Below, piece after piece: positions 8,902 to 19,196 of a stretch of DNA of 64,000 bases. A model generated the notes under the pieces. It did no database searches, was not told the origin of the DNA, and saw only the letters and a program-made list of their open reading frames with translations. This stretch comes from Mycolicibacterium sp. CBMA 234 (GTDB taxonomy: Bacteria; Actinomycetota; Actinomycetes; Mycobacteriales; Mycobacteriaceae), in the NCBI RefSeq assembly GCF_009729415.1, contig NZ_MPKW01000012.1, forward strand, positions 137,472 through 201,471, written 5' to 3'. Numbering within the stretch: the stretch's first letter is position 1; every line of letters starts with the position of its first letter. The translations under genes and the position numbers were made by a program.

Positions 8902-8923
8902 CGATATCCGTTCAGAGATATCG
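8902..8923. promoter_or_regulatory. Candidate LysR operator
   Basis: Inverted repeat CGATATC (8902-8908), 8-base spacer, GATATCG (8917-8923), with perfect arms. It lies immediately before the LysR gene and about 48 bases before the divergent transporter start, a typical LysR autoregulatory site. Function is inferred from position. Confidence 0.5.
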
Positions 8924-8970
8924 AATACATCGCCTATCGCTATGAATGGTGGCAGCAGTACGTTTGCCCG

Positions 8971-9975
8971 GTGAACTTGCTCGCCAAACTCCGGATCGAC
9001 GGCTTCCTCTTGGGCCTGTTCGCCGCGATGGCAATCGGCGTGCTGATTCCGGCCCGCGGCGACGCCGGCCAGGCAGTTGAGACGGCCACCAAAGTCGCGA
9101 TCGCCGTGCTGTTCCTGCTGTACGGCACCCGGCTTGAGCCGCGCGAGGCCATCGAAGGGCTGAAGCACTGGCGGCTGCACACCACGGTGCTGGCCGCGAC
9201 CTTCGTGCTGTTCCCGCTGCTCGGGCTGGCCATGAAGGTGCTCGTGCCCTCGGTCCTGACCGACGAGCTCTACACCGGCATGTTGTATCTGTGCCTGCTG
9301 CCGTCCACGGTGCAGTCGTCCATCGCATTCACCTCGATCGCCCGCGGCAACGTCGCGGCGGCCGTCGTAAGTGCATCGGCGTCGAACCTGTTGGGCATCT
9401 TCCTCACCCCGCTGTTGGTGACCCTGCTCATGACGACCACCGGCGCTGCCACGGTGTCCGCGACCTCGATCCTGGAGATCGTCGTGCAGTTGCTGCTGCC
9501 GTTCCTCGCCGGTCAGCTGTTGCGGTCCAAGTTGAGCCGGGTGCTGGCCCACACCACTCTGACCAAGGTGGTCGATCGCGGCTCGGTCTACCTGGTCGTC
9601 TATTCGGCGTTCAGTGCCGGCATGGCCGAACACATCTGGACCGGAATGAAGGTCACCAACGTGCTCGCGGTGATCGCCGTCAGCGTGGTGCTGCTGGCAC
9701 TGGTGCTCGGCATCACCGCAGGGGTGGCGCGGCTATTCAAATTCGACCGTGCCGACCGCATCGTGATCATCTTCTGTGGATCGAAGAAGAGCCTGGCGAC
9801 CGGGCTGCCGATGGCCACCGTGCTGTTCGCCGGGCATCCGGTGGGTCTGATTGTGTTGCCGCTGATGATCTTTCACCAGATTCAGCTGATCACCTGCGCG
9901 ATGTTGGCTGGGCGCTGGGGGCGGCAGGCCGAGGCCGCGGAGCAGGAACAAGAGCTCGCGGTCGCGCAGAGCTGA
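8971..9975 (+). CDS. Bile acid:sodium symporter family (BASS/SBF-like) transporter
   Basis: A 334-residue membrane protein with about ten hydrophobic segments, resembling the SBF-like CPA/BASS family (YfeH/P7 type). Recognisable stretches are the N-terminal helix pair (GFLLGLFAAMAIGVLIPARG), the kinked central segment GMLYLCLLPSTVQSSIAFTSIARGNVAAA split by a short loop, and the conserved FCGSKKSLATGLPMATVLF near residue 270. Members move organic anions, including bile-salt-like sterol acids, into the cytoplasm using Na+. Start is a GTG without a clear ribosome site. Sitting next to the cholesterol cluster and under a LysR regulator, it may import steroid acids, but this is only inference. Confidence 0.82.
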   Translation: MNLLAKLRIDGFLLGLFAAMAIGVLIPARGDAGQAVETATKVAIAVLFLLYGTRLEPREAIEGLKHWRLHTTVLAATFVLFPLLGLAMKVLVPSVLTDELYTGMLYLCLLPSTVQSSIAFTSIARGNVAAAVVSASASNLLGIFLTPLLVTLLMTTTGAATVSATSILEIVVQLLLPFLAGQLLRSKLSRVLAHTTLTKVVDRGSVYLVVYSAFSAGMAEHIWTGMKVTNVLAVIAVSVVLLALVLGITAGVARLFKFDRADRIVIIFCGSKKSLATGLPMATVLFAGHPVGLIVLPLMIFHQIQLITCAMLAGRWGRQAEAAEQEQELAVAQS

Positions 9976-9979
9976 ACCA

Positions 9980-10600
9980 CTAGCCCCGCAGATATGTCGC
10001 GAGCATCGCGACGATCGAATCCTCCAGCTGCTGCGCGTCCGCAGGCTGCTGGCAGGCGATGAGCCGGTGCGTGAGCGACTCGATGGTCGCGACCGTCATC
10101 CGCGCGGCGAATTTCAAATCGGGCACGCGAACTTCGGGATGCTGAGCCAATAGCTCGTGTGCGGTCGCCACCGCGGATTCCTCGGCCTCGCGTAGCCGTG
10201 CCAACAGTGCTGGTGACCGCGGCGCCTCGGCGAACAACACCTGGTGCAGATGCGGATCGTCGCGGTGATTGTCGATGGTCGCGCGCGTGAACAGCCGCAG
10301 CTGATCTTCCAGGGAGGTCGGCATCCCGGCCGCCACCCGCGCCACCAATAGCGTTGCCCCGGCATCGATGTGGGCGTCGGTGAGCGCGGCCAGGATTGCG
10401 TCCTTGTTCGGAAAGTACTGGTACAGCGAGCCGATCGAGATGGCCGCCGCCTCGGCAATGCGATTGGTGGTGCCGCGGCGGTAGCCGAACTCGGCGAAAA
10501 CGTGAGCAGCGGCTTCGAGGACCCGTTGCCTCGTCTCAGCTGACCGTTGTTGTTTGGGCTGCTTGCGGGCGCGAAACCGATCCGATGGGGCCACAGTCAC
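9980..10600 (-). CDS. TetR-family transcriptional regulator
   Basis: A 206-residue TetR repressor. The DNA-binding domain (AETRQRVLEAAAHVFAEFGY then TNRIAEAAAISIGSLYQYFPNKDAIL) is at residues ~20-70, and the C-terminal ligand domain is diverged. The GTG start places the fold after a basic tail (RFRARKQPKQQR) common in mycobacterial TetR proteins. It is divergent from the SRPBCC gene; a short inverted repeat in the gap is its likely operator. Ligand unknown. Confidence 0.85.
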   Translation of the reverse strand: MTVAPSDRFRARKQPKQQRSAETRQRVLEAAAHVFAEFGYRRGTTNRIAEAAAISIGSLYQYFPNKDAILAALTDAHIDAGATLLVARVAAGMPTSLEDQLRLFTRATIDNHRDDPHLHQVLFAEAPRSPALLARLREAEESAVATAHELLAQHPEVRVPDLKFAARMTVATIESLTHRLIACQQPADAQQLEDSIVAMLATYLRG

Positions 10601-10646
10601 CTCCGCGCAGAAAGCGAGTAGTCACCGACCTTTCGCCGGTCGATGA

Positions 10647-10660
10647 TTAGGTGACCCTAA
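10647..10660. promoter_or_regulatory. Candidate TetR operator
   Basis: TTAGG-TGAC-CCTAA, an inverted repeat with perfect 5-base arms, lies between the divergent TetR and SRPBCC genes, 17 bases before the SRPBCC start. Short arms make it a moderate call. Confidence 0.4.
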
Positions 10661-10677
10661 CTCAAAGGAGTGTCGCC

Positions 10678-11166
10678 GTGAAGAAGGTGTACATCGAGTC
10701 CGAACTGGCAGCCGATCTTGAGCACGTATGGCACGCCATGCAGTTGCCGGCGACATTTCTCTACGTGTGCCGCGGTCTGTTCGGGGTGCCGGCGCTCGCC
10801 GGCCGCACCGAGCCGTTGCAGGCAGGCGAGCGAGGGAGTGGTTGGCTCATGGCCTTTCACGTGTTGCCCGCCTATCGGCACACCATCGAGGTGCTGTCGG
10901 TCGACGATGCCACTCACACCATTCGCACCCATGAGTACGGCGGGCAGATCAGATCGTGGAATCACACACTGCACGTCGAGTCTGCCGGCCCGGGGCGCTG
11001 CCGGTACGCCGACACCATCGAGATCGACGCTGGGTGGTTCACCGGTGTGGTCGCCCTCGGCGCGGCCGGCATCTTTCGGTACCGGCATCGCCGGTGGCGC
11101 AAGCTGATTCGGGAACAGGCGATGCGTCAGACGCCGAATATGCGGGCCGCGTTCCCGCCGAGGTAG
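10678..11166 (+). CDS. SRPBCC-fold (polyketide cyclase/lipid-transport-like) protein
   Basis: A 162-residue cytoplasmic protein whose pattern fits the START/SRPBCC helix-grip fold: KKVYIESELAADLEHVWHAM at the start, a run of beta strands ending in YADTIEIDAGW, and a C-terminal helix (RYRHRRWRKLIREQA). These proteins bind hydrophobic ligands; no catalytic role can be read. The GTG at 10678 is chosen because AAAGGAG sits 9 bases upstream; a GTG 27 bases earlier lacks one and overlaps the inverted repeat. Its 3' end overlaps the convergent amidohydrolase gene by 40 bases. It is probably regulated by the divergent TetR protein. Confidence 0.72.
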   Translation: MKKVYIESELAADLEHVWHAMQLPATFLYVCRGLFGVPALAGRTEPLQAGERGSGWLMAFHVLPAYRHTIEVLSVDDATHTIRTHEYGGQIRSWNHTLHVESAGPGRCRYADTIEIDAGWFTGVVALGAAGIFRYRHRRWRKLIREQAMRQTPNMRAAFPPR

Positions 11167-11939
11167 AGTTCGCGCGCCTCGGTGCCTAGGTCCAATTCGT
11201 CGAGCTGTTCCAGGCATCGCTCGGCGGACAGCATCGGCCAGTTCGTGCCGAAAAGCACTCGGGTACGGCCGGATCCGCGCAGATAGTCGATCAGCGCCGG
11301 AGGTAGTCGGTGCACAGCGTAGGCCGAGGTGTCGATGTAGAAGTTGGGGAACTTCTTGGCCAGGAACAGGACTTCGTCGATCCATGGTGCCCCGACGTGG
11401 CCGCCGATCACCACCAGCTCGGGAAATTCGAGCAGCACCGTCTCCAGATAGGGGATCGGCCTGCCGGGCTCGGACGGGCACAGCGGTCCGGTATGCCCGA
11501 TCTGCGTACAGAACGGGATATCGAGGTCGACGCAGGCCTGCAACAGCGGATAGTAGCGGCGGTCGTTGGGCGGCAGGTTCCACAGCCACGGGACGACGCG
11601 CAGCGCGACCATGCCGAGATCGGTTACCGCACGGCGTAATTCGCGCACGGCGTCGACGGGTCGCGTCAGGTCCACGGAGGCGACGCCGGCGAACCGGTCT
11701 GGGTGCGCCCGGACGTGAGCTGCTGTTTCGTCGTTGTCGATCAGCGGTCCGTACGGTCCGACCCAGGCGCACAACAACGACTTCTCGACGCCGGCGTCGT
11801 CCATCGCTTTCAAGGTGACGTCGACCGGCAACGCAGGCAGGTCTTCTTGTCGGGTCCAGCGCAACAGCGGCCGCAACCACGGCTGACGCACGAACAACTC
11901 ATTCGGCTGTTGGGACCACGCGTCGATAACTCGTGTCAT
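11127..11939 (-). CDS. Amidohydrolase-family (amidohydrolase 2) metal-dependent hydrolase
   Basis: A 270-residue TIM-barrel protein of the amidohydrolase-2 group (ACMSD-like). Visible active-site segments are QIGHTGPLCPSEPGRP, VIGGHVGAPW, YIDTSAYA and the C-terminal FGTNWPML. The usual N-terminal HxH metal motif is replaced by VIDAWSQQP, as in one subgroup of this family, so metal binding may be altered. Substrate unknown. The ATG at 11939 lies 6 bases from a perfect 22-base palindrome, which the divergent MarR protein very likely binds. The 3' end overlaps the SRPBCC gene. Confidence 0.8.
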   Translation of the reverse strand: MTRVIDAWSQQPNELFVRQPWLRPLLRWTRQEDLPALPVDVTLKAMDDAGVEKSLLCAWVGPYGPLIDNDETAAHVRAHPDRFAGVASVDLTRPVDAVRELRRAVTDLGMVALRVVPWLWNLPPNDRRYYPLLQACVDLDIPFCTQIGHTGPLCPSEPGRPIPYLETVLLEFPELVVIGGHVGAPWIDEVLFLAKKFPNFYIDTSAYAVHRLPPALIDYLRGSGRTRVLFGTNWPMLSAERCLEQLDELDLGTEARELYLGGNAARIFGV

Positions 11940-11945
11940 CCATCA

Positions 11946-11967
11946 ATTACTTCACTAGTGAAGTAAT
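11946..11967. promoter_or_regulatory. MarR-type operator, perfect 22-base palindrome
   Basis: Each half is ATTACTTCACT or its exact complement AGTGAAGTAAT, with no spacer. It lies 6 bases from the amidohydrolase start and 9 bases from the MarR start, covering both translation-initiation regions, so MarR binding would block both genes. Confidence 0.78.
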
Positions 11968-11976
11968 AATGCAAGG

Positions 11977-12438
11977 GTGAATTCGAAGGACAGCTCGCCG
12001 GCGGGTCGGCGGCGCGCGTATTTCAATCTGCAAACCGTGGCCCAGAGCCTGCGTGCCACCGCCGACCGGCAGTTCATCGAAGAGGCGGGCATTTCCACGG
12101 CCCAGGCCGCGGCGTTGATGCTGATCGCTCGTCACGCCGGGTGCCGGCAGTCGCAGATAGCGGCTGAACTCGGTCAGCGCGAGTCGGCCATCACGGCGAT
12201 GGTCGGACGCCTGGAGAAGGCCGGTTTCGTTGAACGCCGGGCCAGCCAGCGTGACGGCCGCGCGTGGGAATTGTGGCCGACGAAAGCCGGGACCGAGGCG
12301 CTCCGCCGCCTTGATGCGGCACTGGCGACCGTCAACAGCTACATCGATCAGGCCGTCGGGGTAGACGACGTGGACGGTTTCGTCGACGCGCTACAACGGC
12401 TGAGTGATCTTCTGGACGCGCCTGACCGCCGAACGTGA
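11977..12438 (+). CDS. MarR-family transcriptional regulator
   Basis: A 153-residue MarR protein with the winged helix at residues ~60-100 (QSQIAAELGQRESAITAMVGRLEKAGFVERR) and the wing RASQRDGRAWELWPTKAG. It starts at a GTG with no strong ribosome site and only 9 bases after the palindrome, suggesting a short-leader or leaderless transcript. It is divergent from the amidohydrolase gene and probably represses it and itself. Ligand unknown, though MarR proteins commonly sense phenolic or other aromatic acids. Confidence 0.85.
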   Translation: MNSKDSSPAGRRRAYFNLQTVAQSLRATADRQFIEEAGISTAQAAALMLIARHAGCRQSQIAAELGQRESAITAMVGRLEKAGFVERRASQRDGRAWELWPTKAGTEALRRLDAALATVNSYIDQAVGVDDVDGFVDALQRLSDLLDAPDRRT

Positions 12439-12487
12439 ACTAGATGCGCAGAAATACGCGAAAGTTCGCGATCTACTTCACGTTCGG
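12429..12487. terminator. Inverted-repeat hairpin between marR and secreted-protein gene
   Basis: CCGAACGTGAA (12429-12439) pairs exactly with TTCACGTTCGG (12477-12487), and the inner bases TAGAT/ATCTA extend the stem. It covers the MarR stop codon and ends 8 bases from the stop of the convergent gene, so it could terminate both. There is no T-run. Confidence 0.5.
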
Positions 12488-12495
12488 CCGCAGGA

Positions 12496-13074
12496 TCAGT
12501 AGTGAGTCGTTGCGCAGGCCGTCGGCGTCGTGAGGTTCACGCCGGGGTAGGTGACCTGAATGTCCGCGCAGGCAATGAAATTCGCCTGGGTGTTCGGCTG
12601 ACCGGTCCGCACATCGAGCGTCTGTGAGGTGCCGTCGACCGCGAACTCTTCAAACGTGCCACCGCCGTTGAAGGTGACCGAAACCAGCGCGCTGTTCTCC
12701 GACTTGAGCTGCCGCGAGTTGACCGGTCCGTTCCACGAGCCGCGGTTGACGGGCGCGGATCCGGACGGCGCGCTGTACGAGACGTCTTGGTACACATTGC
12801 GGTTGGAGCTGCGCAGCGTGATGTTCTGGCGGGCCCAGGTGCCGGGCGGCAGCGGCACCGGGTTGCCGCCGACCACCAGGTTGGTGGCCGTGTTGAACGT
12901 GCACGTGGTGCCCGCGCAGTTCGCGGTCACGTGGATCTGAATCTTGGTGCCGTCGTCGACCGGCACGAAGGCGTCGGCCGAATTGACTGCAGCAGCAGCC
13001 GTCACGGGGGACATCAGGGCGGTCGCGGTCAGCAGGGCGCCCGCACATGCTGCAGTAAGCCGGTTCACAGTCAA
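12496..13074 (-). CDS. Secreted protein of unknown function (Rv3572-position)
   Basis: A 192-residue protein with a clear Sec signal peptide (hydrophobic TAACAGALLTATALMSP, cleavage after TAAAAV-type sequence near residue 30). The mature part is beta-rich and has two likely disulfide pairs (ANCAGTTC near residue 54 and FIACADIQ plus TACATTHY at the end). No family is recognised with certainty. Its position directly after kshB corresponds to Rv3572 in M. tuberculosis, of unknown function, and it may be the orthologue. The stop of kshB-side reading lies upstream: this gene starts 16 bases after the kshB stop on the same strand, so it is probably co-transcribed. Confidence 0.72.
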   Translation of the reverse strand: MTVNRLTAACAGALLTATALMSPVTAAAAVNSADAFVPVDDGTKIQIHVTANCAGTTCTFNTATNLVVGGNPVPLPPGTWARQNITLRSSNRNVYQDVSYSAPSGSAPVNRGSWNGPVNSRQLKSENSALVSVTFNGGGTFEEFAVDGTSQTLDVRTGQPNTQANFIACADIQVTYPGVNLTTPTACATTHY

Positions 13075-13090
13075 GAAAGTAATCCGTTCG

Positions 13091-14152
13091 CTACTCGTCG
13101 TAGGTGACTTCGACGGAATCCGTCTTCGGCACCGCTTGGCAACCGAGGATGAGTCCCTCTGCGAGGTCGGACGGCTCCAACACGTCGTTGATCGCCATGT
13201 CGACCTCGCCGCTCTTCATGAGCACCGCACATGCGCCGCAGTGCCCCTCGCGGCAAGAGAACGGTGCGTCCAATCCCTTGTCGAGCAGTACGTCGAGCAG
13301 TACAGCGTTGCGCGGCCAACGCAATTCGTGCGTCTCGCCGTCAAGCGTGACGATTGCGGTGGCCGGGCCCTCATCGCTGTCATCTTCAGCGAGTACGACG
13401 GCCGCGAAAGGATCGGAGTCCAGTGACTGGAACACCTCGAGATGGATTTTTTCCTTGGCCGCACCGGAGTTGAGCAGCGCTTCCTCGGTAGCGGCCATGA
13501 ACGGCGCGGGGCCGCAGATGAAGGCTTCACGGTCCGCGAACGGCTCCAGCAGTGTCGCCAGCATCTTCGGGTTGGGCAGCCCCTGTACCGATTCCAGCCA
13601 GTGCACGACGGACAGCCGGTCCGGGTACAGCGAGGTCAGCTCGCGCAACGCCTTGCCGAAGATGACCGAGGCCTCGTCGCGGTTGGCGTAGAACAGCGTC
13701 ACCTTGCCGGTGCCCTCGGACAGCGCGGACTTGCAGATCGACAGCATCGGGGTAATGCCGCTACCGCCGGCCAGCAGCAGGAAGTCGGCGTCGAGGTTCT
13801 TGGGGACGAACGTGCCGGACGGCGCCAGCACATGGATCCGCATGCCGACGTGGGCGTTGTCGCACAGCCAGTTCGACGCGTAGCCGTCCTTGGTGCGCTT
13901 GACCCCGACGGTCAGTGCTTCGTCGGCGTACGGCGAGCTACACAGTGAGTAGCAGCGGGCCACTGACCCGGTGCGAGTGCTTGGGACGCGCAGGGTCAAG
14001 AACTGGCCGGGGGAGTACTTCAGTCGCTCCGGCGGAATGTCGCTGCCATCGGGCGTCTTGAAGACCAAGACTCGTGAGTCAGAGGTCTCAGCGACGACGT
14101 CGGCCACCACAAGTTCCAGCACGTGGCTGCCCAACGGCTCGTCCACAACCAT
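13091..14152 (-). CDS. kshB: 3-ketosteroid-9-alpha-monooxygenase reductase KshB
   Basis: A 353-residue reductase closely matching Rv3571. Domains in order are an FAD-binding barrel (RCYSLCSSP, ~residue 75), an NAD-binding domain (LLAGGSGITPMLSICKSAL) and a C-terminal plant-type [2Fe-2S] ferredoxin (CREGHCGACAVL plus a distal LGCQ cysteine). It passes electrons from NADH to the Rieske oxygenase KshA, which hydroxylates the steroid at C9 and triggers opening of ring B; kshA is not in this window. The ATG giving MVVDEPLGSH is chosen because it aligns with the known N-terminus and has GAAGG upstream. Divergent from hsaA across two KstR-type boxes. Confidence 0.94.
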   Translation of the reverse strand: MVVDEPLGSHVLELVVADVVAETSDSRVLVFKTPDGSDIPPERLKYSPGQFLTLRVPSTRTGSVARCYSLCSSPYADEALTVGVKRTKDGYASNWLCDNAHVGMRIHVLAPSGTFVPKNLDADFLLLAGGSGITPMLSICKSALSEGTGKVTLFYANRDEASVIFGKALRELTSLYPDRLSVVHWLESVQGLPNPKMLATLLEPFADREAFICGPAPFMAATEEALLNSGAAKEKIHLEVFQSLDSDPFAAVVLAEDDSDEGPATAIVTLDGETHELRWPRNAVLLDVLLDKGLDAPFSCREGHCGACAVLMKSGEVDMAINDVLEPSDLAEGLILGCQAVPKTDSVEVTYDE

Positions 14153-14186
14153 CACCCTTCTTTCAAGCCTGCCCACGGTCCGTAAC

Positions 14187-14200
14187 TAGAACAGGTTATA
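14187..14200. promoter_or_regulatory. KstR operator upstream of kshB
   Basis: TAGAACAGGTTATA fits TnnAACnnGTTnnA at every fixed position. It lies 34 bases from the kshB start, within the kshB/hsaA divergent promoter. Confidence 0.8.
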
Positions 14201-14204
14201 AAAG

Positions 14205-14232
14205 CCTACTTTTGTAGGTCTACCTGCTGTAG
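14205..14232. repeat. Cluster of CCTAC/GTAGG inverted repeats in kshB-hsaA promoter
   Basis: CCTAC-tttt-GTAGG (14205-14218) is followed directly by CTACctgctGTAG (14220-14232), giving four alternating copies of a 4-5 base element between the two KstR-type boxes. It could be a binding site for a second regulator. Function unknown. Confidence 0.4.
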
Positions 14233-14254
14233 GACTGCCGTGCTCGACACAAAT

Positions 14255-14268
14255 CGTAACGTGTTCTA
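14255..14268. promoter_or_regulatory. KstR-like operator upstream of hsaA
   Basis: CGTAACGTGTTCTA matches the KstR consensus except that the first base is C instead of T. It lies 38 bases before the hsaA GTG, where a KstR site is expected. Confidence 0.68.
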
Positions 14269-14306
14269 ATCTTCTGTCTAGATGACCACTCTCCGGGAGG
14301 CAATCC

Positions 14307-17275
<2,969 letters not shown>

Positions 17276-17286
17276 GCTCGCGCGGC

Positions 17287-17856
17287 ATGACCGAGACACC
17301 ACAGATTGACCCGCGCACGTTCCGAAATGTGCTCGGGCAGTTCTGTACCGGCATCACCGTCATCACCACCGTGCATGACGGTGTGCCGGTCGGTTTCGCC
17401 TGTCAGTCGTTCGCGGCGCTGTCGCTGGACCCGCCGCTGGTGCTGTTCTGTCCGACGAAGCACTCCCGGGCGTGGAAGGTCATCGAGGCCAGCGGCAAGT
17501 TCTGCGTGAACATGCTGCACGAGAACCAGCAGCACGTGTCGGCGCAGTTCGGCTCGAAGGCTGACGACAAGTTCGCCGGGATCGACTGGAGCCCTTCAGG
17601 GTTGGGCTCGCCGGTGCTCGACAACACGCTCGCGCACATCGACTGCACGGTCCACTCTGTCCACGACGGTGGCGACCACTTCGTGGTTTTCGGTGCGGTC
17701 CAGTCGATGTCCGAGCCGCAGGCCATCAAGCCGCGGCCCCTGCTGTTCTACCGCGGGGAGTACACCGGCATCGAGCCGGACAAGAACACCCCGGCGCAAT
17801 GGCGCGATGATTTGGAGTCGTTCTTGACCACGACGACCGAGGACACCTGGCTATAG
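17287..17856 (+). CDS. hsaB: Flavin reductase component HsaB
   Basis: A 189-residue flavin:NADH reductase (FMN-binding split barrel) matching Rv3567c, supplying reduced flavin to HsaA. Typical segments are TGITVITT, VGFACQSFAALSLDPPLVLFC and CVNMLHENQQHVSAQF. Starting at MTETPQIDPRTFR agrees with the family; the longer open frame upstream lies inside hsaC and is rejected. The gap to hsaC is 11 bases and to the following transporter gene 7 bases, so all five genes are probably one operon. Confidence 0.94.
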   Translation: MTETPQIDPRTFRNVLGQFCTGITVITTVHDGVPVGFACQSFAALSLDPPLVLFCPTKHSRAWKVIEASGKFCVNMLHENQQHVSAQFGSKADDKFAGIDWSPSGLGSPVLDNTLAHIDCTVHSVHDGGDHFVVFGAVQSMSEPQAIKPRPLLFYRGEYTGIEPDKNTPAQWRDDLESFLTTTTEDTWL

Positions 17857-17863
17857 TCGCGCC

Positions 17864-19195
17864 ATGAGCGCGCCGATCCGGTCCGGATTGCGACGGGTCG
17901 TCCTGGCCTCCATGGCCGGCACCGTCGTGGAGTGGTACGAGTTCTTCCTGTACGGCACCGCTGCCACCATCGTGTTCAGCAAGGTGTTCTTCGGGCAGAG
18001 CGGCAGTGACCTCGACGCCATCTTCGCGGCCTTCGTCACCTATGCGGTGGGGTTTGTCGCGCGTCCGCTCGGCGGTGTGGTGTTCGGGCATTTCGGCGAC
18101 AAGTTCGGCCGCAAGACGCTGCTGCAGTTCTCATTGCTGCTGGTCGGTTCGTCCACCTTCTTGATGGGCTGCCTGCCGACCTTCGCGCAGATCGGTTACT
18201 GGGCGCCGGCGCTGCTGGTGGTGCTGCGATTCATCCAGGGCTTCGCGGTCGGCGGCGAATGGGGTGGCGCGGTGCTCCTGGTTGCCGAGCACAGTCCCGC
18301 CGCTCGGCGCGGGTTCTGGGCGAGTTGGCCGCAGGCGGGGGTGCCGGTGGGCAACATCCTGGCGACGGTGGTGCTGCTGACTTTGACGGCGACGCTGTCC
18401 GATTCGGCGTTTCTGTCCTGGGGCTGGCGGGTGGCGTTCTGGCTCTCAGCGGTAGTGGTGCTGATCGGCTATTACATCCGGACCAAGGTGACCGATGCGC
18501 CGATTTTCGTTGCGGCACAACAAGAGGCCGAGGAGTTCAAAGCGTCGTCGTTGAGCGTGATGGAGGTGCTCAGGTACTACCCGGGCAAGGTGCTGACCGC
18601 GATGGGCCTGCGGTTCGCCGAGAACATCATGTACTACCTGGTGGTCACCTTCTCGATCACGTATCTGAAAGTACATGCGGGCGTGAGCACTTCGTCGATC
18701 CTCTGGTATCTGCTGGTGGCGCACGCAGTACACCTGGTGGCAATTCCGTTGGTGGGCGCGCTTTCTGACCGGATCGGCCGTCGTCCCGTGTACCTGATCG
18801 GCACGTTGCTCACCGCGGCATGGGGTTTCGTCGCGTTCCCGATGATGGACAGCAAGCACTACGTCGTCATCGTGGCCGCCATCACGACCGGCCTGGTGGC
18901 GCACGCCTTCATGTACTCGCCGCAGCCCGCGTTGATGTCCGAGATGTTCCCGACCCGGATGCGTTATTCCGGTGTGTCCCTTGGTTATCAGGTGACGGCG
19001 ATCTTCGCCGGGTCACTCGCGCCGATCATTGCGGTGCGGCTTTTGCAGGACTACCACTCGTCGGTCCCGATAGCGCTGTACCTGGCCGGGGCCTGCGTCG
19101 TCACGTTGGTGGCGTTGGCGTTCGCGCGCGAGACCAAGGGGATTGACCTGGCCGACGTGGACCGGGCTGACAGTGAGCGTGCTGCGGTCGGGTGA
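17864..19195 (+). CDS. MHS-family (MFS) metabolite:H+ symporter
   Basis: A 443-residue transporter with 12 predicted membrane helices and the hallmarks of the metabolite:H+ symporter group: VVEWYEFFLYGTAA in helix 1, GHFGDKFGRKTLL in loop 2-3, RFIQGFAVGGEWGGAVLL, and the second-half loop GALSDRIGRRPVYLIG. It starts 7 bases after hsaB on the same strand, so it is probably part of the KstR-controlled operon and may import or export a steroid or a ring-degradation intermediate; the substrate cannot be read. In M. tuberculosis this position holds nat (Rv3566c), which is not found in this window. Confidence 0.88.
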   Translation: MSAPIRSGLRRVVLASMAGTVVEWYEFFLYGTAATIVFSKVFFGQSGSDLDAIFAAFVTYAVGFVARPLGGVVFGHFGDKFGRKTLLQFSLLLVGSSTFLMGCLPTFAQIGYWAPALLVVLRFIQGFAVGGEWGGAVLLVAEHSPAARRGFWASWPQAGVPVGNILATVVLLTLTATLSDSAFLSWGWRVAFWLSAVVVLIGYYIRTKVTDAPIFVAAQQEAEEFKASSLSVMEVLRYYPGKVLTAMGLRFAENIMYYLVVTFSITYLKVHAGVSTSSILWYLLVAHAVHLVAIPLVGALSDRIGRRPVYLIGTLLTAAWGFVAFPMMDSKHYVVIVAAITTGLVAHAFMYSPQPALMSEMFPTRMRYSGVSLGYQVTAIFAGSLAPIIAVRLLQDYHSSVPIALYLAGACVVTLVALAFARETKGIDLADVDRADSERAAVG

Positions 19196-19196
19196 G

